Below are positions 30,066-40,747 of a stretch of 64,000 nucleotides of DNA, in pieces. The DNA lies in the NCBI GenBank assembly GCA_937625935.1, contig OW569368.1:310001-374000 (forward strand). The letters run 5' to 3'. Position 1 is the stretch's first letter. Each line of letters opens with the position of its first letter. The notes under the pieces are model-generated. The model worked only from the letters and a program-made list of their open reading frames with translations, did no database searches and was not told where the DNA came from. The position numbers were made by a program, and so were the translations under genes. This stretch comes from Tetramitus jugosus (taxonomy: Eukaryota; Heterolobosea; Eutetramitea; Acrasida; Vahlkampfiidae).

Positions 30066-31766
30066 ATGAAAAGAGGCACCAACACAAGCAACAATCTTGT
30101 TTTGCGTTTGTTGCAACGTCAAGTGTTACCCCACCCAAGAAATCCTGAGCATCACCATCACCACGGTCATACTCTCCTATCACTTGATGCGTCAAGAAAT
30201 GATGTATTTAGTGGCAGTGTTCCTCCCCAATGCAAAATTCCATTGTCCCTGATTGAAGATGAAAAATTGTGGATCAGAAAGACTGTAATTCTGGGATTTA
30301 GTCACTGTTGTTGTTTCTTATTGTCTTATGCTATATTGAGCACTGAGGAATATGGACAAATGATTAAAGCTCTTTTCAGTGAGAATCCAGCGACACAACA
30401 GCAGCAACAGCAGGATGTACTTGCAGCGATGCAACAGGAAGTATTGACCTATCAGCATTTGAGTGATCAAGTGTACATTGCAGGTGAGGATGAAGAACTA
30501 GAGCTGTACATGGCGTCTCTACACAGTGAAGAACCGGATGAGGCTGCTGCAATGCTCAGGCAACGACCATCTCAATTGAATCATTTTGTGTTTGTATATT
30601 GGAAGTTTGACTTGGATAGACGCTTGAAATTGAGTCACATTGTGCCCATGATTGGTCAACCTGTGCGACAAGTCGAAGGGATACCGCGTGAGTTGTCTCT
30701 TTGTCGAGAGGAGAGCAACGACGAAGAAATGACGAGAACGCGGTTGAATGAGCTGAGTCACAACATGTTTTCGCACATCTCTAGATCTGCTCTTTTCAAA
30801 AGCGTGGCCAATGGAGCAATGAACTGTTCACTGCACATTCAAACAACGGAATCAGTCGATTCACCGCTATTTTATAATTATTTGTTCTGTGATATTGATG
30901 AGCAAGAGAGGAGACACATCTTGTCCATCATGCCATCTCCCATTGGTTCTCACTGTAGAGGTGTTGATAGTCTATGGGGTATTATTATCGAGTTCAATAC
31001 TAATTTTCCTCACCCCACTCCTTTCGATCCAACCAAGTGTGTAGTGACCGCAGACACCACCTCTGATCGGAATAGTAGTGTTCTTGCACGTGAAATTATT
31101 TGCATTCCGAACGCAAATTGTATTGATGTTATTTGTTACGATGTTATACGGAATGACGACGGCTCGACCGATAAGCAAAGGCAGAACACTACGTTCAAGG
31201 ATTTTAACGTAGGACCGAACGAAGTCATATTTCAAGAGGGTCCGAGTGGTTTTACATACAAATTTGAAGTTCTCTTTCAGAAGTACAGGGAAGCAACAGA
31301 GAATGGACCCTATATTTGCTTAAGAATAGTTTCGAACAATCATTTGAATATTGAGGTATTTCTGAATAATCTCCTCGCAGATAACGAAAGGTTGGTCGAC
31401 TATGACTATAGAATCACGAAGAAACTAGAGTATAACGAAATATTTGTGATTATTGTTGCTGATTTTATCACTAAGCAGGCCGCGAGAACACATAATAGGC
31501 TCATTCTGTACACGATCATGGATCTTCAGAGGAACTGCATAAAAGTTGTACTGAAACAGAGGATTACTCTCCCCAAACAGAAAGTGGATTTGGTTGCCTT
31601 CACGAGGCAGATTCAATTCAAACTCAACAGAGCGGACTTTCGATTGATGTCTCGAACTCGAACGCCAAAAACTTACACCAACGAGAATATCTTTCAAAAG
31701 AGCGAATCCATGCCGTATTTTGTCCACCCATTCACTCCAGTAGCAATCTTATCACCTAACACGTAA
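30066..31766 (+). CDS. Conserved-looking protein of unknown function
   Basis: A 566-residue single-exon frame. It starts with a Lys/Asn/His-rich stretch (including a five-His run) and has one hydrophobic patch at about residues 78-96 (ILGFSHCCCFLLSYAILS) that may be a membrane segment or a buried core. A Gln run follows. The remaining ~430 residues look globular and mixed alpha/beta, with phrases such as FVFVYWKFDLDRRLKLSHIVPM, MNCSLHIQTTES and YNEIFVIIVADF. No catalytic motif or known domain is recognised. It converges on PARP1 with about 40 bp between stop codons, so the transcripts' 3' ends probably overlap. Confidence 0.6.
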   Translation: MKRGTNTSNNLVLRLLQRQVLPHPRNPEHHHHHGHTLLSLDASRNDVFSGSVPPQCKIPLSLIEDEKLWIRKTVILGFSHCCCFLLSYAILSTEEYGQMIKALFSENPATQQQQQQDVLAAMQQEVLTYQHLSDQVYIAGEDEELELYMASLHSEEPDEAAAMLRQRPSQLNHFVFVYWKFDLDRRLKLSHIVPMIGQPVRQVEGIPRELSLCREESNDEEMTRTRLNELSHNMFSHISRSALFKSVANGAMNCSLHIQTTESVDSPLFYNYLFCDIDEQERRHILSIMPSPIGSHCRGVDSLWGIIIEFNTNFPHPTPFDPTKCVVTADTTSDRNSSVLAREIICIPNANCIDVICYDVIRNDDGSTDKQRQNTTFKDFNVGPNEVIFQEGPSGFTYKFEVLFQKYREATENGPYICLRIVSNNHLNIEVFLNNLLADNERLVDYDYRITKKLEYNEIFVIIVADFITKQAARTHNRLILYTIMDLQRNCIKVVLKQRITLPKQKVDLVAFTRQIQFKLNRADFRLMSRTRTPKTYTNENIFQKSESMPYFVHPFTPVAILSPNT

Positions 31767-31805
31767 TAATAATATGGACTTCAGTAATAGAAGTAAATTT
31801 TAATT

Positions 31806-34800
31806 CTACTTGTAGTCAAAGCGGACCTTAAGTAGATATCGGATCTTGATCTGAGATATGTCATACACGATCATCTCATCATACAGCAAACTGCTTCCTC
31901 TAACTGGAGCATTTACTCCCTCTCCCAATGGAACAACGACCTTTTCCTTGACCTTCTGTGAGCAACTGTCAATCAGAATTGTGCTTGCTGGATTTGGTGT
32001 AGTTCTACCCTTACCCCAGGTGGATTGTTTGCATGGCTTCATATTTTGAAGTTGCTCTGGTGTGACAAATTCTGCGCCCAACCTCTCATACATATCACCC
32101 AGTACGACTTCAGACAAGATCAAGATACCAACATTGTTCTCGCGTGTTGTGAAGCAATAGTTTGCAGATTTAGATGACATGTTAGCAAAGTAAACACCCT
32201 TACCAAACATGTAACCTGTGACTGGTGCTTCAGGAGGTGCAATACGCAAACCTTGACTGAGGATACCAGTCCAATTTGTAATTCTCGAACCGTGCCATAA
32301 GAGCATTCTATTACCAACATCATTCCACTGCTCAAACTTCTCCTGTTCACCCTCCCTATCAACAGCAAATACATCCATTAATTGCAAGGAATATGCACGA
32401 TGAGTTGAAGCGTGAGTGTTTTGTAGATAGGTGTTGACCATTGTGTACTCGTCTTGGTCTTTGTTCAATGGTTGCAGACTAGTCTTCAACGCCTTGTAGT
32501 GATTGTCGATTGGATTGGCTTCAGGATTGGATTCTACATCAACCAATGTTGTTGCAACCTCCATCTCCAACAATGTTTCCACCATTTCTAGCTTTTCTTT
32601 CAAGATTTGTTCATTGTCAATGACAGTGATACCCTCAGGACCGAAAACATGTGGAACAATCGTATAGAACTTGTTCGATAGTTCCAAGAACTTTTGGCGA
32701 TATGGTGCTTTTCGTGCCAACTCTGGTATCTTCGTTACCTCGACAGGAGGTTGTTGAGAGGACTGAGAGGACTGAGAAGGTTGAGAAGGTTGAGACACTT
32801 GAGAGGCACGATCTTTTTCTTTCTCTTCGTCCTTTGTGTGTTCTGTCTTGATTGCTTCTGTGTTTGTTGCTGTTCCTTCATCGCCCATTGTTACATCTTC
32901 TTCTTGTTCTGCTGATGCCGATGCCTCTTGTTCTTTTTTGATGTTCCTCTCTTCCTCTTCTCGTTTTTCCTTTTCCACTTGTTCCTGTGCCTCCTTTTGT
33001 TTTTGCTCTTGCTCTATCTGTTGAACTGAGCTTAACAACTGTGAGAGTTCATTTAAAGCTGAGAATCCCTCCATTAAATTCTTCTTGGATAACTTACCAA
33101 GAGGCATTTTGGTGGTATCAATTTCCATCTGCTTTAAAGTTTGATCAAACTGTTTTACATCAAAAATAAGTCTAATCAACTCGCGAGTACGTGGATCCAG
33201 AGAGCCCTTGTACTCTACAGCTTGCTGTTCATCGGACAATAAACCAGCAGGTCCCTTATCGGCATCATCTGCGTAATCGACCTCCACAGGGAACATTTTA
33301 CCAGGTTGTTTGCGGAACTCTCTTCTGTTTTCCCATTCTACACCTGTTTGCTTTTCATAGAGGGTTTCGAATTGATATTTTGCATCACCTAGATCACTCT
33401 CATACTCGTTGAGCAACTGACCGCCAATATGATCATCACCCACTCGACCCCATTTTCTAAATACATAGTACTTTTTCTTATGATCGTGCGCTAGCAATTG
33501 TATAATATAGTACGAGTTTCTATTCTTTTGAATATCAACCTTGTTCAAGTTCACTGACCAAATGTTAAACTTATCACCTCCTTCGTCATAAACATGTAAT
33601 TCATCGCCATTCTCAACTTCTTCATGTACAGCAGCTCTTCCCTTAATCCTAATCTTTCTTGCTTTTTTGTTTGGCCTTTCATCTTCAGCGACTTCTCCGC
33701 CCTCTTCGTGCTCAAGACCCCTCTTCACAATCTGCTTTCTTCCTTCAGGTTTAAACAGACAAAATACTTGTCTTTCTTCCTCAGAAAACTTTCTTTCTTG
33801 TTCGGCACTTTGTTGAATAAAATCTTCATCCATGATAGGGATTCCAATCTTCTTGGCTGCCTTGATCTTGCCCGTATCTTTAGCATACTCGTTTGGTGAT
33901 GCAATCAAAAAATCAACGGTATTATCAACTGAAGAAGAAAAACGAGCTCCGTTCTCCTGAATAAGATCCTTTAGCTCTGTATGAATTGTACTCAATTTCC
34001 CAGAGAAGGCAATTGTGTAACCTCCAAGTGGTTTCTGCAAGTCTTCTTCAGAAAACTTGATCTCTTCTTCCTCTTCTTTCTTCTCTTCATCACCAGTTTG
34101 GCTTGGCTCAGCCACTTGTCTATTAGGTACGTAATCACACTTTTGGTGCTTCTTAAACTCATAATTGTTCATGTAATTAGTTTCCCAATCAATATCAGGC
34201 ATCTCCCATTCTTCTAGGTTCAATTCATCCACAGATGCACTATAGCTACAATTTCCCCATTCTGTCTTTCCTGAGCACTTGTATCTGCCATTGAAATAGG
34301 ACAAGTGACCACCTTCACAACCATCTTGACCACAAGTGGGAAGCTTTCCAAATAACAAACCAAATGCACTGCGATCAATAATCTTGCTCTCACCTCCATT
34401 TGTTGGTTGATCATTGAACTCCAACATTTCCTTCAAACTCCTCAAGTCTTCCTTCTTGAGTTGGTCCTTGACCTTCCATATCATTTCTGATTCTTCCATG
34501 TAGGCCTTGTACTTTGGATCTTGATTTTCCTCACTACCGCCATCAGCAGATGATGAAGAAGAAGCAGTGCCTGATGAACCACCCATGAATTCCTGAATTT
34601 CCTTTTGATCACTTGGCTTCAAATTCTCAATACCCCACACTGGTCTGCTCTTTTTCTTAAACTCTTGGGTCTTCTTGGTGTCCTTCTTGAATGCTGTCCA
34701 GGCGTGCCACACTGGCTGCGTACCGTCAAACCTTTTGGATTGAATGAGAACGGCAATACGAAGAGCACCCTAAATGAACGAAAATGAGGGAGTTGATTTT

Positions 34801-34926
34801 CACACTGGACCAGGAACTGGATTGAGAGAAACAACAAATAGGTACCTTTGGAATGGATTTTTTTGTGATCGTACAGGTGGACCTGTTCGATTTTGCATAC
34901 TCTACCTGATAGTCTCCCACTTGCAT
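31806..34926 (-). CDS. PARP1: Poly(ADP-ribose) polymerase, PARP1 type
   Basis: Two exons, 34926-34846 and 34769-31806; the 76-bp intron has a GTACCT donor. The spliced product is 1014 residues. Order: a PARP-type N-terminal finger fold (YQVEYAKSNRSTC, then LRIAVLIQ), a PADR1 zinc domain with four Cys (from LPTCGQDGC, about residue 170), BRCT (about 272-347, GYTIAFSGKL), WGR (about 425-515, RKWGRVGDDHIGG), helical regulatory domain from about 547 (RLIFDVKQFDQTL, KMPLGKLSK), and the ADP-ribosyltransferase domain. Catalytic H-Y-E residues are visible in LLWHGSR, GKGVYFANMSSKSANYC and YDEMIVYD. It would add ADP-ribose to chromatin proteins at DNA breaks. Oddities: the first finger has lost three of four zinc ligands, a second finger is absent, and a ~100-residue Glu/Lys/Gln insert splits the helical domain. 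Confidence 0.93.
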
Positions 34927-35054
34927 GTTTCGACAATAAATAAAAATGTTGGTTTTGTTTGTCTTGTTTGTTTTTCAGCAGCACACAGGAAGTTGATCAA
35001 GGGAAGTATTTTCTGGAATTGTCGGAGTTTATTGGAGCTCGGCAGGCCGAGTGT

Positions 35055-36607
35055 CTACAACTCTAAATGAGTTGTATCGAAGACGACTGGATGTACCTCC
35101 AAATTTTTCAGGTTGACCAACACGATCAACCCTGTTTCTACAAAACTTGGGAGAGAAATGAATCGAACCTTCTTTGAGCCTTCTTGCAGAAGTTTTGTGT
35201 CGAACTGAGGTTGATTGCCAGCAAAGTACACATGAGGCGTCAGTGAGACAATGAACGGATCGCTGTCATAGAATGGATAGCAATTCAATGTGTCTGGGGC
35301 AGTTGGAGCCATGTGACTCCATCTCAATGTGTTTTCCATGAGTTCAAGTGTGTCAGTCTGACTGGAATAGAGTTTCAAATCAGATATCGCTTGTCCGGAT
35401 GTACCTAAAAAGCTGTAAAATCGATTGTGTCAGCAAACAAGTCCATTCCTTGAACAATTAAATGAATAACTTACTCTACCCCTGATAATTGGAAAGTATA
35501 GGGATTTGTCACAAGATGACATGTCGTTAATTGAGACGATTTAGGAAGCATACTTGGATGCAATGGTTGTTGAGGTAAACTTGTGTTTGAGGGATCAAAC
35601 TCTCCTGGCATCACATCGACATGAACTGAATAGGCTAATTGTTCGATTAATCGATCAACTGCTTTTGAGGGCTCAACCAAGGAAGCACGTTCGACTGGTC
35701 TTAAACTACCTCTCACATCAAAAAGCTTCTTACTCGATACATCTTGCCAAACGGAATCACCAGTGATAACTACCCGAGAAATCTTGGAAATAATTTCCTT
35801 TTGCTCAGTTTCACAACAGAGAGCTCCAGTCAAATAGTCAACCAAATTTTGTGTGTTCTGCAAGCTGAATTGTGGATGACCGACACACAATCCACTGACA
35901 AAAGCAACATATTGATCCTCATGAGAGTCGCTAAATGGATTTTGAGTGGCTAGCTCAGAGAAAATGGTGTCTTCAACCATAAAATGTCCCAATTCGTTCA
36001 CTGATCCATACACGGCAACGATGATGCCAGTGACTAACTGATCCACTTGTTCCTTGTGCGTTTGACCCTTCTTGTTCTCTTGGAAAACTAGAGTGACTCT
36101 TCCCGAAACATCCTCGAGCACAATCGAATCATCAGCTGACACTCTACTGCCATTGCTTGCCTCACTTTCACTAAAATCCTTTATGTCGGATCGTTCTAGC
36201 GTGTACTCTTGCAGAATATTAGGCTTCAACTTCATGTCTTTGAACACGGTACCTACAACAATGTACTTTTTTGTTGTATTATGTTCATCATACTTGAGTT
36301 CTAATACTCTGGATGCCAACGTAGCATCTTGATGCAATTTCGTTGCTCTTTGTTGTAACTTGGGCTTCAATTGCTTTAGTCTCAAAAAGTATAGATTAGA
36401 GAATTGTTGAGAAAATGTCTTCTTTTTCACGAGGAATAAATCTTTGGCTTGTGTGCTGTATTTTGTTTCAGCATCAGGGGCGCGAGTGAACACTGTGGGT
36501 AATTCGTTCAACTCTGCCCCACTTCCAGTGATGAGCGAGCATGATTCTTTGTTAATCTTGTTCTTGTCAAATCTCCTGGGATCAGGAAGTTCTATCTTGC
36601 TGCTCAT
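35055..36607 (-). CDS. POLD2: DNA polymerase delta small subunit POLD2 (p50)
   Basis: Two exons, 36607-35475 and 35412-35055, with a 62-bp intron (GTAAGT donor), giving 496 residues. The N-terminal OB-fold part carries FSQQFSNLYFLRLKQLKP and KYIVVGTVFKDM. The inactive calcineurin-like phosphoesterase part carries VLEDVSGRVTL, FVSGLCVG, SRVVITGD and VDVMPGEFDPSNTSLPQQPL. The C-terminus, restored by the splice, has FLGTSGQAISDL, TAPDTLNCYPFYDSDPFI and PHVYFAGNQPQF. These phrases are diagnostic for the B subunit of replicative polymerase delta, which holds the catalytic and accessory subunits together at the lagging strand. The promoter just upstream carries two E2F-like sites. The PARP1 gene starts 128 bp downstream on the same strand. 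Confidence 0.95.
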
Positions 36608-36668
36608 TTTGTGTTGTTATTGATTGTTTTTTAGTTCTTGTTTTTGCAAGAATTGACAACGTTTTTGA

Positions 36669-36689
36669 GCGGGAAATTATTTGGCGGGA
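36669..36689. promoter_or_regulatory. Double E2F-like site upstream of POLD2
   Basis: GCGGGAAA at 36669-36676 (TTTCCCGC on the gene's strand) and TTTGGCGGGA at 36680-36689 sit about 65-80 bp upstream of the POLD2 ATG. Both agree with the E2F/DP consensus TTTSSCGC, and POLD2 is an S-phase gene. They lie next to the 3' end of the RCC1-repeat gene. Confidence 0.65.
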
Positions 36690-36699
36690 GCTGAATGCT

Positions 36700-38215
36700 T
36701 TATTCGTTCGTAATTACGGTTAGATCACATAATTTTCCCCTTTGTTGAGTGGCAAGTAACTTGGTGGATAAGTTGGTATGCATCTTTGAAACACTGTACA
36801 ATAAAGTGTGGAAACCAGTTTTAGCACAGGCCACACGAAGTTCACTGTAAAACGAATCAAGAGACATTCTTGGCAGTCGAACTTCACTGAAGTCGTTCTC
36901 ACTTGGTTGTGTTGCATTGAACCTGGTAGAACTAAAGGTCAAAATCGTCAGTAGCCGCAACACAAAGAAACTTACAAACATAAGATACATACCTTCTCTC
37001 ACCACACGCATAGACTTTCCCCTCCTTTGTAGTAAACACTGTAAAGTTAGATCCACAACTGTAATCAAGCACAGTTCCAAGTGATAGAGGAATCTGAGTG
37101 ACAATTGATTGTATATACACGACAGGAAGTCCCAGAGCCCCATGAGAATTCTCTCCACAACCATAAAAATTGTTTGACTCTGTTCGAAACACTGTAAAAC
37201 AGCTACCACACTTTGCTTCCACAAGTTTCTCAGATTCAGGAATTCCAGTGACCAAAGCAGGACTTACTACATTGCCCGGTGAAGAAGAATTGTAACCGCA
37301 CTGACCATGATGGTTATAACCCCAGGAATATGCAGCTCCGCTCTCCGTGATCACTATTGAGTGCCATTGACCACATTCTGCACTCTTAATCGCCACCGAC
37401 CCATCTAAATCAGGGTGATCCACTCTTTGAGGCATTAAACTTTGTTGTCCCTGATGCCCCTGACCGAGAGATCCAAATGCGCAATACCCTGATGAATACA
37501 CACAATTATCAACTGTGACAAACACAGTATGATATGCGCCAGGTGCAACATACTTCAACTTTTTGCCTCCGATACTCTGCAACTTTTCTACGCCATAAAT
37601 ATTCTTTGCTCCAGTATCTACTCCACACTCACCATGAAGGTTGTACCCTGCAGCATAGACACATCCATAACCTTCACTAATGAAAAAGGAGTGAATATTT
37701 CCACACTTTGTCTCGACTATATTACAATTGGTCAACTCTGGTATCAACGTCACTTGTTCCACAATGGACACAGAATCAGGCATTGCACAACCACCACTCG
37801 AATTATTACCACAGCAAAACACACGCCGATGATTGGTCACAAACAGTGAATGATTCTCACCACCAGAGGCATTGATTATGTATTCACTCGGTGCCAAAAT
37901 CTCATTCTCTGATGAGAATTCTTCTCCGACAGAACCGTATTGTACAACTTGAGCAAATGTGGTCACACGCTCTGATCTTATCCCATTGGACGAATCATTG
38001 GTCAGATAACGGTCCAGATCACCAATATGTGAATAGTAGGATCGATTGAACCCGGTTTGATGGTGAGTGGTGTAGCCACCACCGAAAACATTCAGATGTC
38101 TCTCGATTTTGTTGCTTGCTGACAACATATTTCGATTGATGTGTGAGTTTGGTTTTTTTATTTCTGTAAAAAAGCTTCTTCTGCTCGTTTGAATGAATTG
38201 CCCTTTCTGCTGCAT
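36700..38215 (-). CDS. RCC1-repeat (beta-propeller) protein
   Basis: Two exons, 38215-36993 and 36931-36700, with a 61-bp intron and GTATGT donor. ATG 38215 is the first ATG in the frame and gives 484 residues. The first ~90 residues are polar and basic (SRRSFFTEIKK). The rest carries at least five RCC1-type repeats with the family GxN/HSxG and CG signatures: GGENHSLFVTNHRRVFCCGNN, CGNIHSFFISEGYGCVYAAGYN, AYHTVFVTVDNCVYSSGY, GQWHSIVITESGAAYSWGYN, and SCFTVFRTESNNFYGCGEN. Such propellers act as guanine-nucleotide exchange factors or protein scaffolds. Nothing identifies it as the Ran exchange factor itself. The C-terminal ~75 residues after the last repeat (DFSEVRLPRMSLDSFYSEL onward, ending LCDLTVITNE) are not repeats; their LCDLTV start resembles the opening of a BTB domain that is then cut short by the stop. 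Confidence 0.75.
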
Positions 38216-38351
38216 ATCAAAAGAATTCAACCATGAATCATTCTTCGGGTGTGTGCTATTGAGTGAGGTACCTTTTTGACACCGCTCAAACTTCGGACAA
38301 ACGCTGCATTACAGAACAAAGAAGGAATTGAAATTAACATCAGTGATCAGA

Positions 38352-39164
38352 ATGTCTTCCAGTGTTGACGTAACGCCAATGGGAGAAGAAAAATCTCTGG
38401 AAGAGCTTCAGAGAGAGCTTGAGATGCTTAAGAATATGAAGATCCTCCCTCCTCCTGATGAAGTATCCCTCACGGTAGATGACCCAAGATTTAAGAAGAA
38501 GCAAGCAGAAAAGTTGAGAATGCAAGAAGAAATTAAACAATTAGAGAGATCGATGATTGTTGTTCCTGAGGAACCCACAAAGGCAAGAAGTTGGATCATG
38601 GACTCGAATGGAAGTTTATTGGACTTTAATCTGACACACCTCCGAATGGATCTTATCTTTCGCTTGAAGAATGATTGTTTATTTAGCTTCGAAGAGTGTA
38701 GGCATATGGTCAAAGAAATTTTGTTCGTGCAACAGAAACAAGCAAAAATTGACTTTAAAAACTTAATGTTCTTATCCAGTTTCAGAAATGATCAGTGTTT
38801 CCCACAGCCAGTTCGATCTGATTATCTCGGAAAGAATGGAATCGATGGATTTCAAGATACTCCAGAAGTTCAACACTTGCTCTCTGACACAATCCCGAGT
38901 CTTGATGAAGATTTACTTCGTTCAGATTTCCAGAAGATGTCACTCGCATCGACCATTCCGATTCTGAAACCCAAAGCAAAGCTCCACCAATTGCTTGCTC
39001 ATGTAAATCGTTCTCTTGTTAAGCTCATCGATAACGGTCTCAGACAGAGGAAGGAAAGATTATTGCTTCAGGCTACGATCCTCTCTGAATTAGAACAGAG
39101 CAACTCTCTTGTAACATACCTACGATACGAAGGCTTTCCAAAGAAGAAACAAGCAAGCAAATAA
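38352..39164 (+). CDS. Coiled-coil protein of unknown function
   Basis: A 270-residue single-exon protein from the first ATG of the frame (MSSSVDVTPMGEE). The start has a strong coiled coil (EEKSLEELQRELEMLKNM, then KKKQAEKLRMQEEIKQLERSM), separated by a proline segment (ILPPPDEVSLTVDDPRF). A globular-looking helical middle follows (LTHLRMDLIFRLKNDCLFSFEECRHMVKEILF), and the last 70 residues are helical and basic (LVKLIDNGLRQRKERLLLQATILSELEQ). No membrane segment is present. I do not recognise a family. It is divergent from the RCC1-repeat gene across only 136 bp and upstream of the M1-type peptidase in the same direction. Confidence 0.6.
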   Translation: MSSSVDVTPMGEEKSLEELQRELEMLKNMKILPPPDEVSLTVDDPRFKKKQAEKLRMQEEIKQLERSMIVVPEEPTKARSWIMDSNGSLLDFNLTHLRMDLIFRLKNDCLFSFEECRHMVKEILFVQQKQAKIDFKNLMFLSSFRNDQCFPQPVRSDYLGKNGIDGFQDTPEVQHLLSDTIPSLDEDLLRSDFQKMSLASTIPILKPKAKLHQLLAHVNRSLVKLIDNGLRQRKERLLLQATILSELEQSNSLVTYLRYEGFPKKKQASK

Positions 39165-39209
39165 AGCTGCCTCAGTTTTTCTCTGGACAGAAACAAAGCA
39201 AAGAAAAAA

Positions 39210-40703
39210 ATGAAACACAAATCCTATCATGTCACGCACTATGATTTATCGTTTGATTTTGGAGCTCAATGTTCTTCATTGAGCCAGGTGACAAAGAATC
39301 CCTACTGTGGTCGGGTTGATGTGAACTTTCGGATCGAAGAAGAATGCAATGAATTTCAACTCCACGCAAGTCCCATTCACTTGCATATCCAGGGTGTCAA
39401 GCTTGAGCAAAACCGCAAATCGATAGAATGCACGTTCCATCAAATAGCTCCAGCAACATCATCTCCTCCAAACAGCGAAGCTTCCTCGAGCAAAAACAAG
39501 AAGAAAAATAGTGGCGCCAAAAGCAATGCATCCAAAAAGAGCGCCAAAACAAGTAGCTCAAGTGATGAGCTGTCAACTGGTGGTAGTACTAGTAGTGCAG
39601 GCATGACGCTAGATGACTCTATTGTCACCATATCAACAAAAAACGGCGATAAGCTATCGATTGGTAAAGCGAAGCTAACGATTTCGTTTATCAGCAGGAA
39701 ACCTGTACCTCTTTCCTCTGATGCTCTCACTGGACTGTATTATTGCAAGGGATCTGATCTTATGCAAACGCATTTTGAGCCTCAATTTGCGCATACAGTG
39801 TTTCCCTGCATTGACACATTTGAAGCCAAGGCTACCTTTGCTCTTACATTAACAAATGTGCCTCGTGAGAAGCCATACATGTATGTTTCAAATGGTTCAC
39901 TTGAGAGACAAATGACAGGAGGCAGTAAATCGACGGCAACTGTCGTATTCAAGATTTCGCCCATCATGGCTCCATACTTGCTCTACTTTGGTATTGCTTC
40001 CTTTAGCTCTCTGGAGTTTCAGTACAATAATCAAGTACCCATGAGAGTACTATATCAGAATCAACCAACAGTCAACTCTGCTATCGCACTCTTTGTTCAA
40101 GAAACATGCTTGAAGGCCATGCCCATTCTGGAAGACTTGTTTGATTATACGTATGCCGAAGTGAGTGAAAAAATTGATCTCTTGTTGGTGCCTGAGAGTA
40201 TATTTGGTGGCATGGAACATTGGAACTGCATAACGTTGCATGCAACAGAATCTGGCATTGGAATGTCAGATCGTAAGAAACAAAAGGAAAAGCAAGATGC
40301 ATTCCTAGAGCTCATTGTGCATGAGTTGGCTCATTTCTTTGTGGGCAATCTCGTTGGTTTCCCAATTCACATCAAGGAAGGACTGGCTCAATACTACGAA
40401 AAGACAATTGCCGATGTGATGCTTGGCAGAGGTCCTTCGTTTAATTTGAACAACACTGACACTTCACTCGTTCTCAACGTGGAGAGCAACAAACGCATGA
40501 AGGACTCAGACTCGAAATCAATCCAACAACAAATGTCGGACATGTTCAACGGAATGAGCTATGCTGCGAGCTTGAATTCGTTGCTTGACATCATTCGAAG
40601 AATTGGCGTCGAACGGTTCAAGACACAAATGCAACAACTATTGAGAGAGCACACCAATGGGTACATGAGTCAGGAAGAATTTTTGCACTTTTTACTGTCA
40701 TAA
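39210..40703 (+). CDS. M1-family (aminopeptidase N-like) metallopeptidase with altered zinc-site spacing
   Basis: A 497-residue single-exon protein. The N-terminal M1 saddle domain is recognisable (HYDLSFDF, then LHLHIQGV-type strands), interrupted by a Ser/Lys/Asn-rich insert at about residues 85-130. FEPQFAHTVFPCIDTFEAKATFALTL and PYLLYFGI are typical M1 phrases. The exopeptidase motif reads GGMEH (residues 333-337) where GxMEN is usual. The zinc motif is HELAH (371-375), but the third ligand Glu follows after 14 residues (E390, KEGLAQYYE) instead of the canonical 18. The protein stops soon after the catalytic domain and lacks the large C-terminal helical domain of most M1 enzymes. It may cleave N-terminal residues from peptides or be a non-catalytic relative. 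Confidence 0.75.
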   Translation: MKHKSYHVTHYDLSFDFGAQCSSLSQVTKNPYCGRVDVNFRIEEECNEFQLHASPIHLHIQGVKLEQNRKSIECTFHQIAPATSSPPNSEASSSKNKKKNSGAKSNASKKSAKTSSSSDELSTGGSTSSAGMTLDDSIVTISTKNGDKLSIGKAKLTISFISRKPVPLSSDALTGLYYCKGSDLMQTHFEPQFAHTVFPCIDTFEAKATFALTLTNVPREKPYMYVSNGSLERQMTGGSKSTATVVFKISPIMAPYLLYFGIASFSSLEFQYNNQVPMRVLYQNQPTVNSAIALFVQETCLKAMPILEDLFDYTYAEVSEKIDLLLVPESIFGGMEHWNCITLHATESGIGMSDRKKQKEKQDAFLELIVHELAHFFVGNLVGFPIHIKEGLAQYYEKTIADVMLGRGPSFNLNNTDTSLVLNVESNKRMKDSDSKSIQQQMSDMFNGMSYAASLNSLLDIIRRIGVERFKTQMQQLLREHTNGYMSQEEFLHFLLS

Positions 40704-40747
40704 CAACAAATCAACAAAAGTATTGCCTTTAGCTTATTTACATATAT

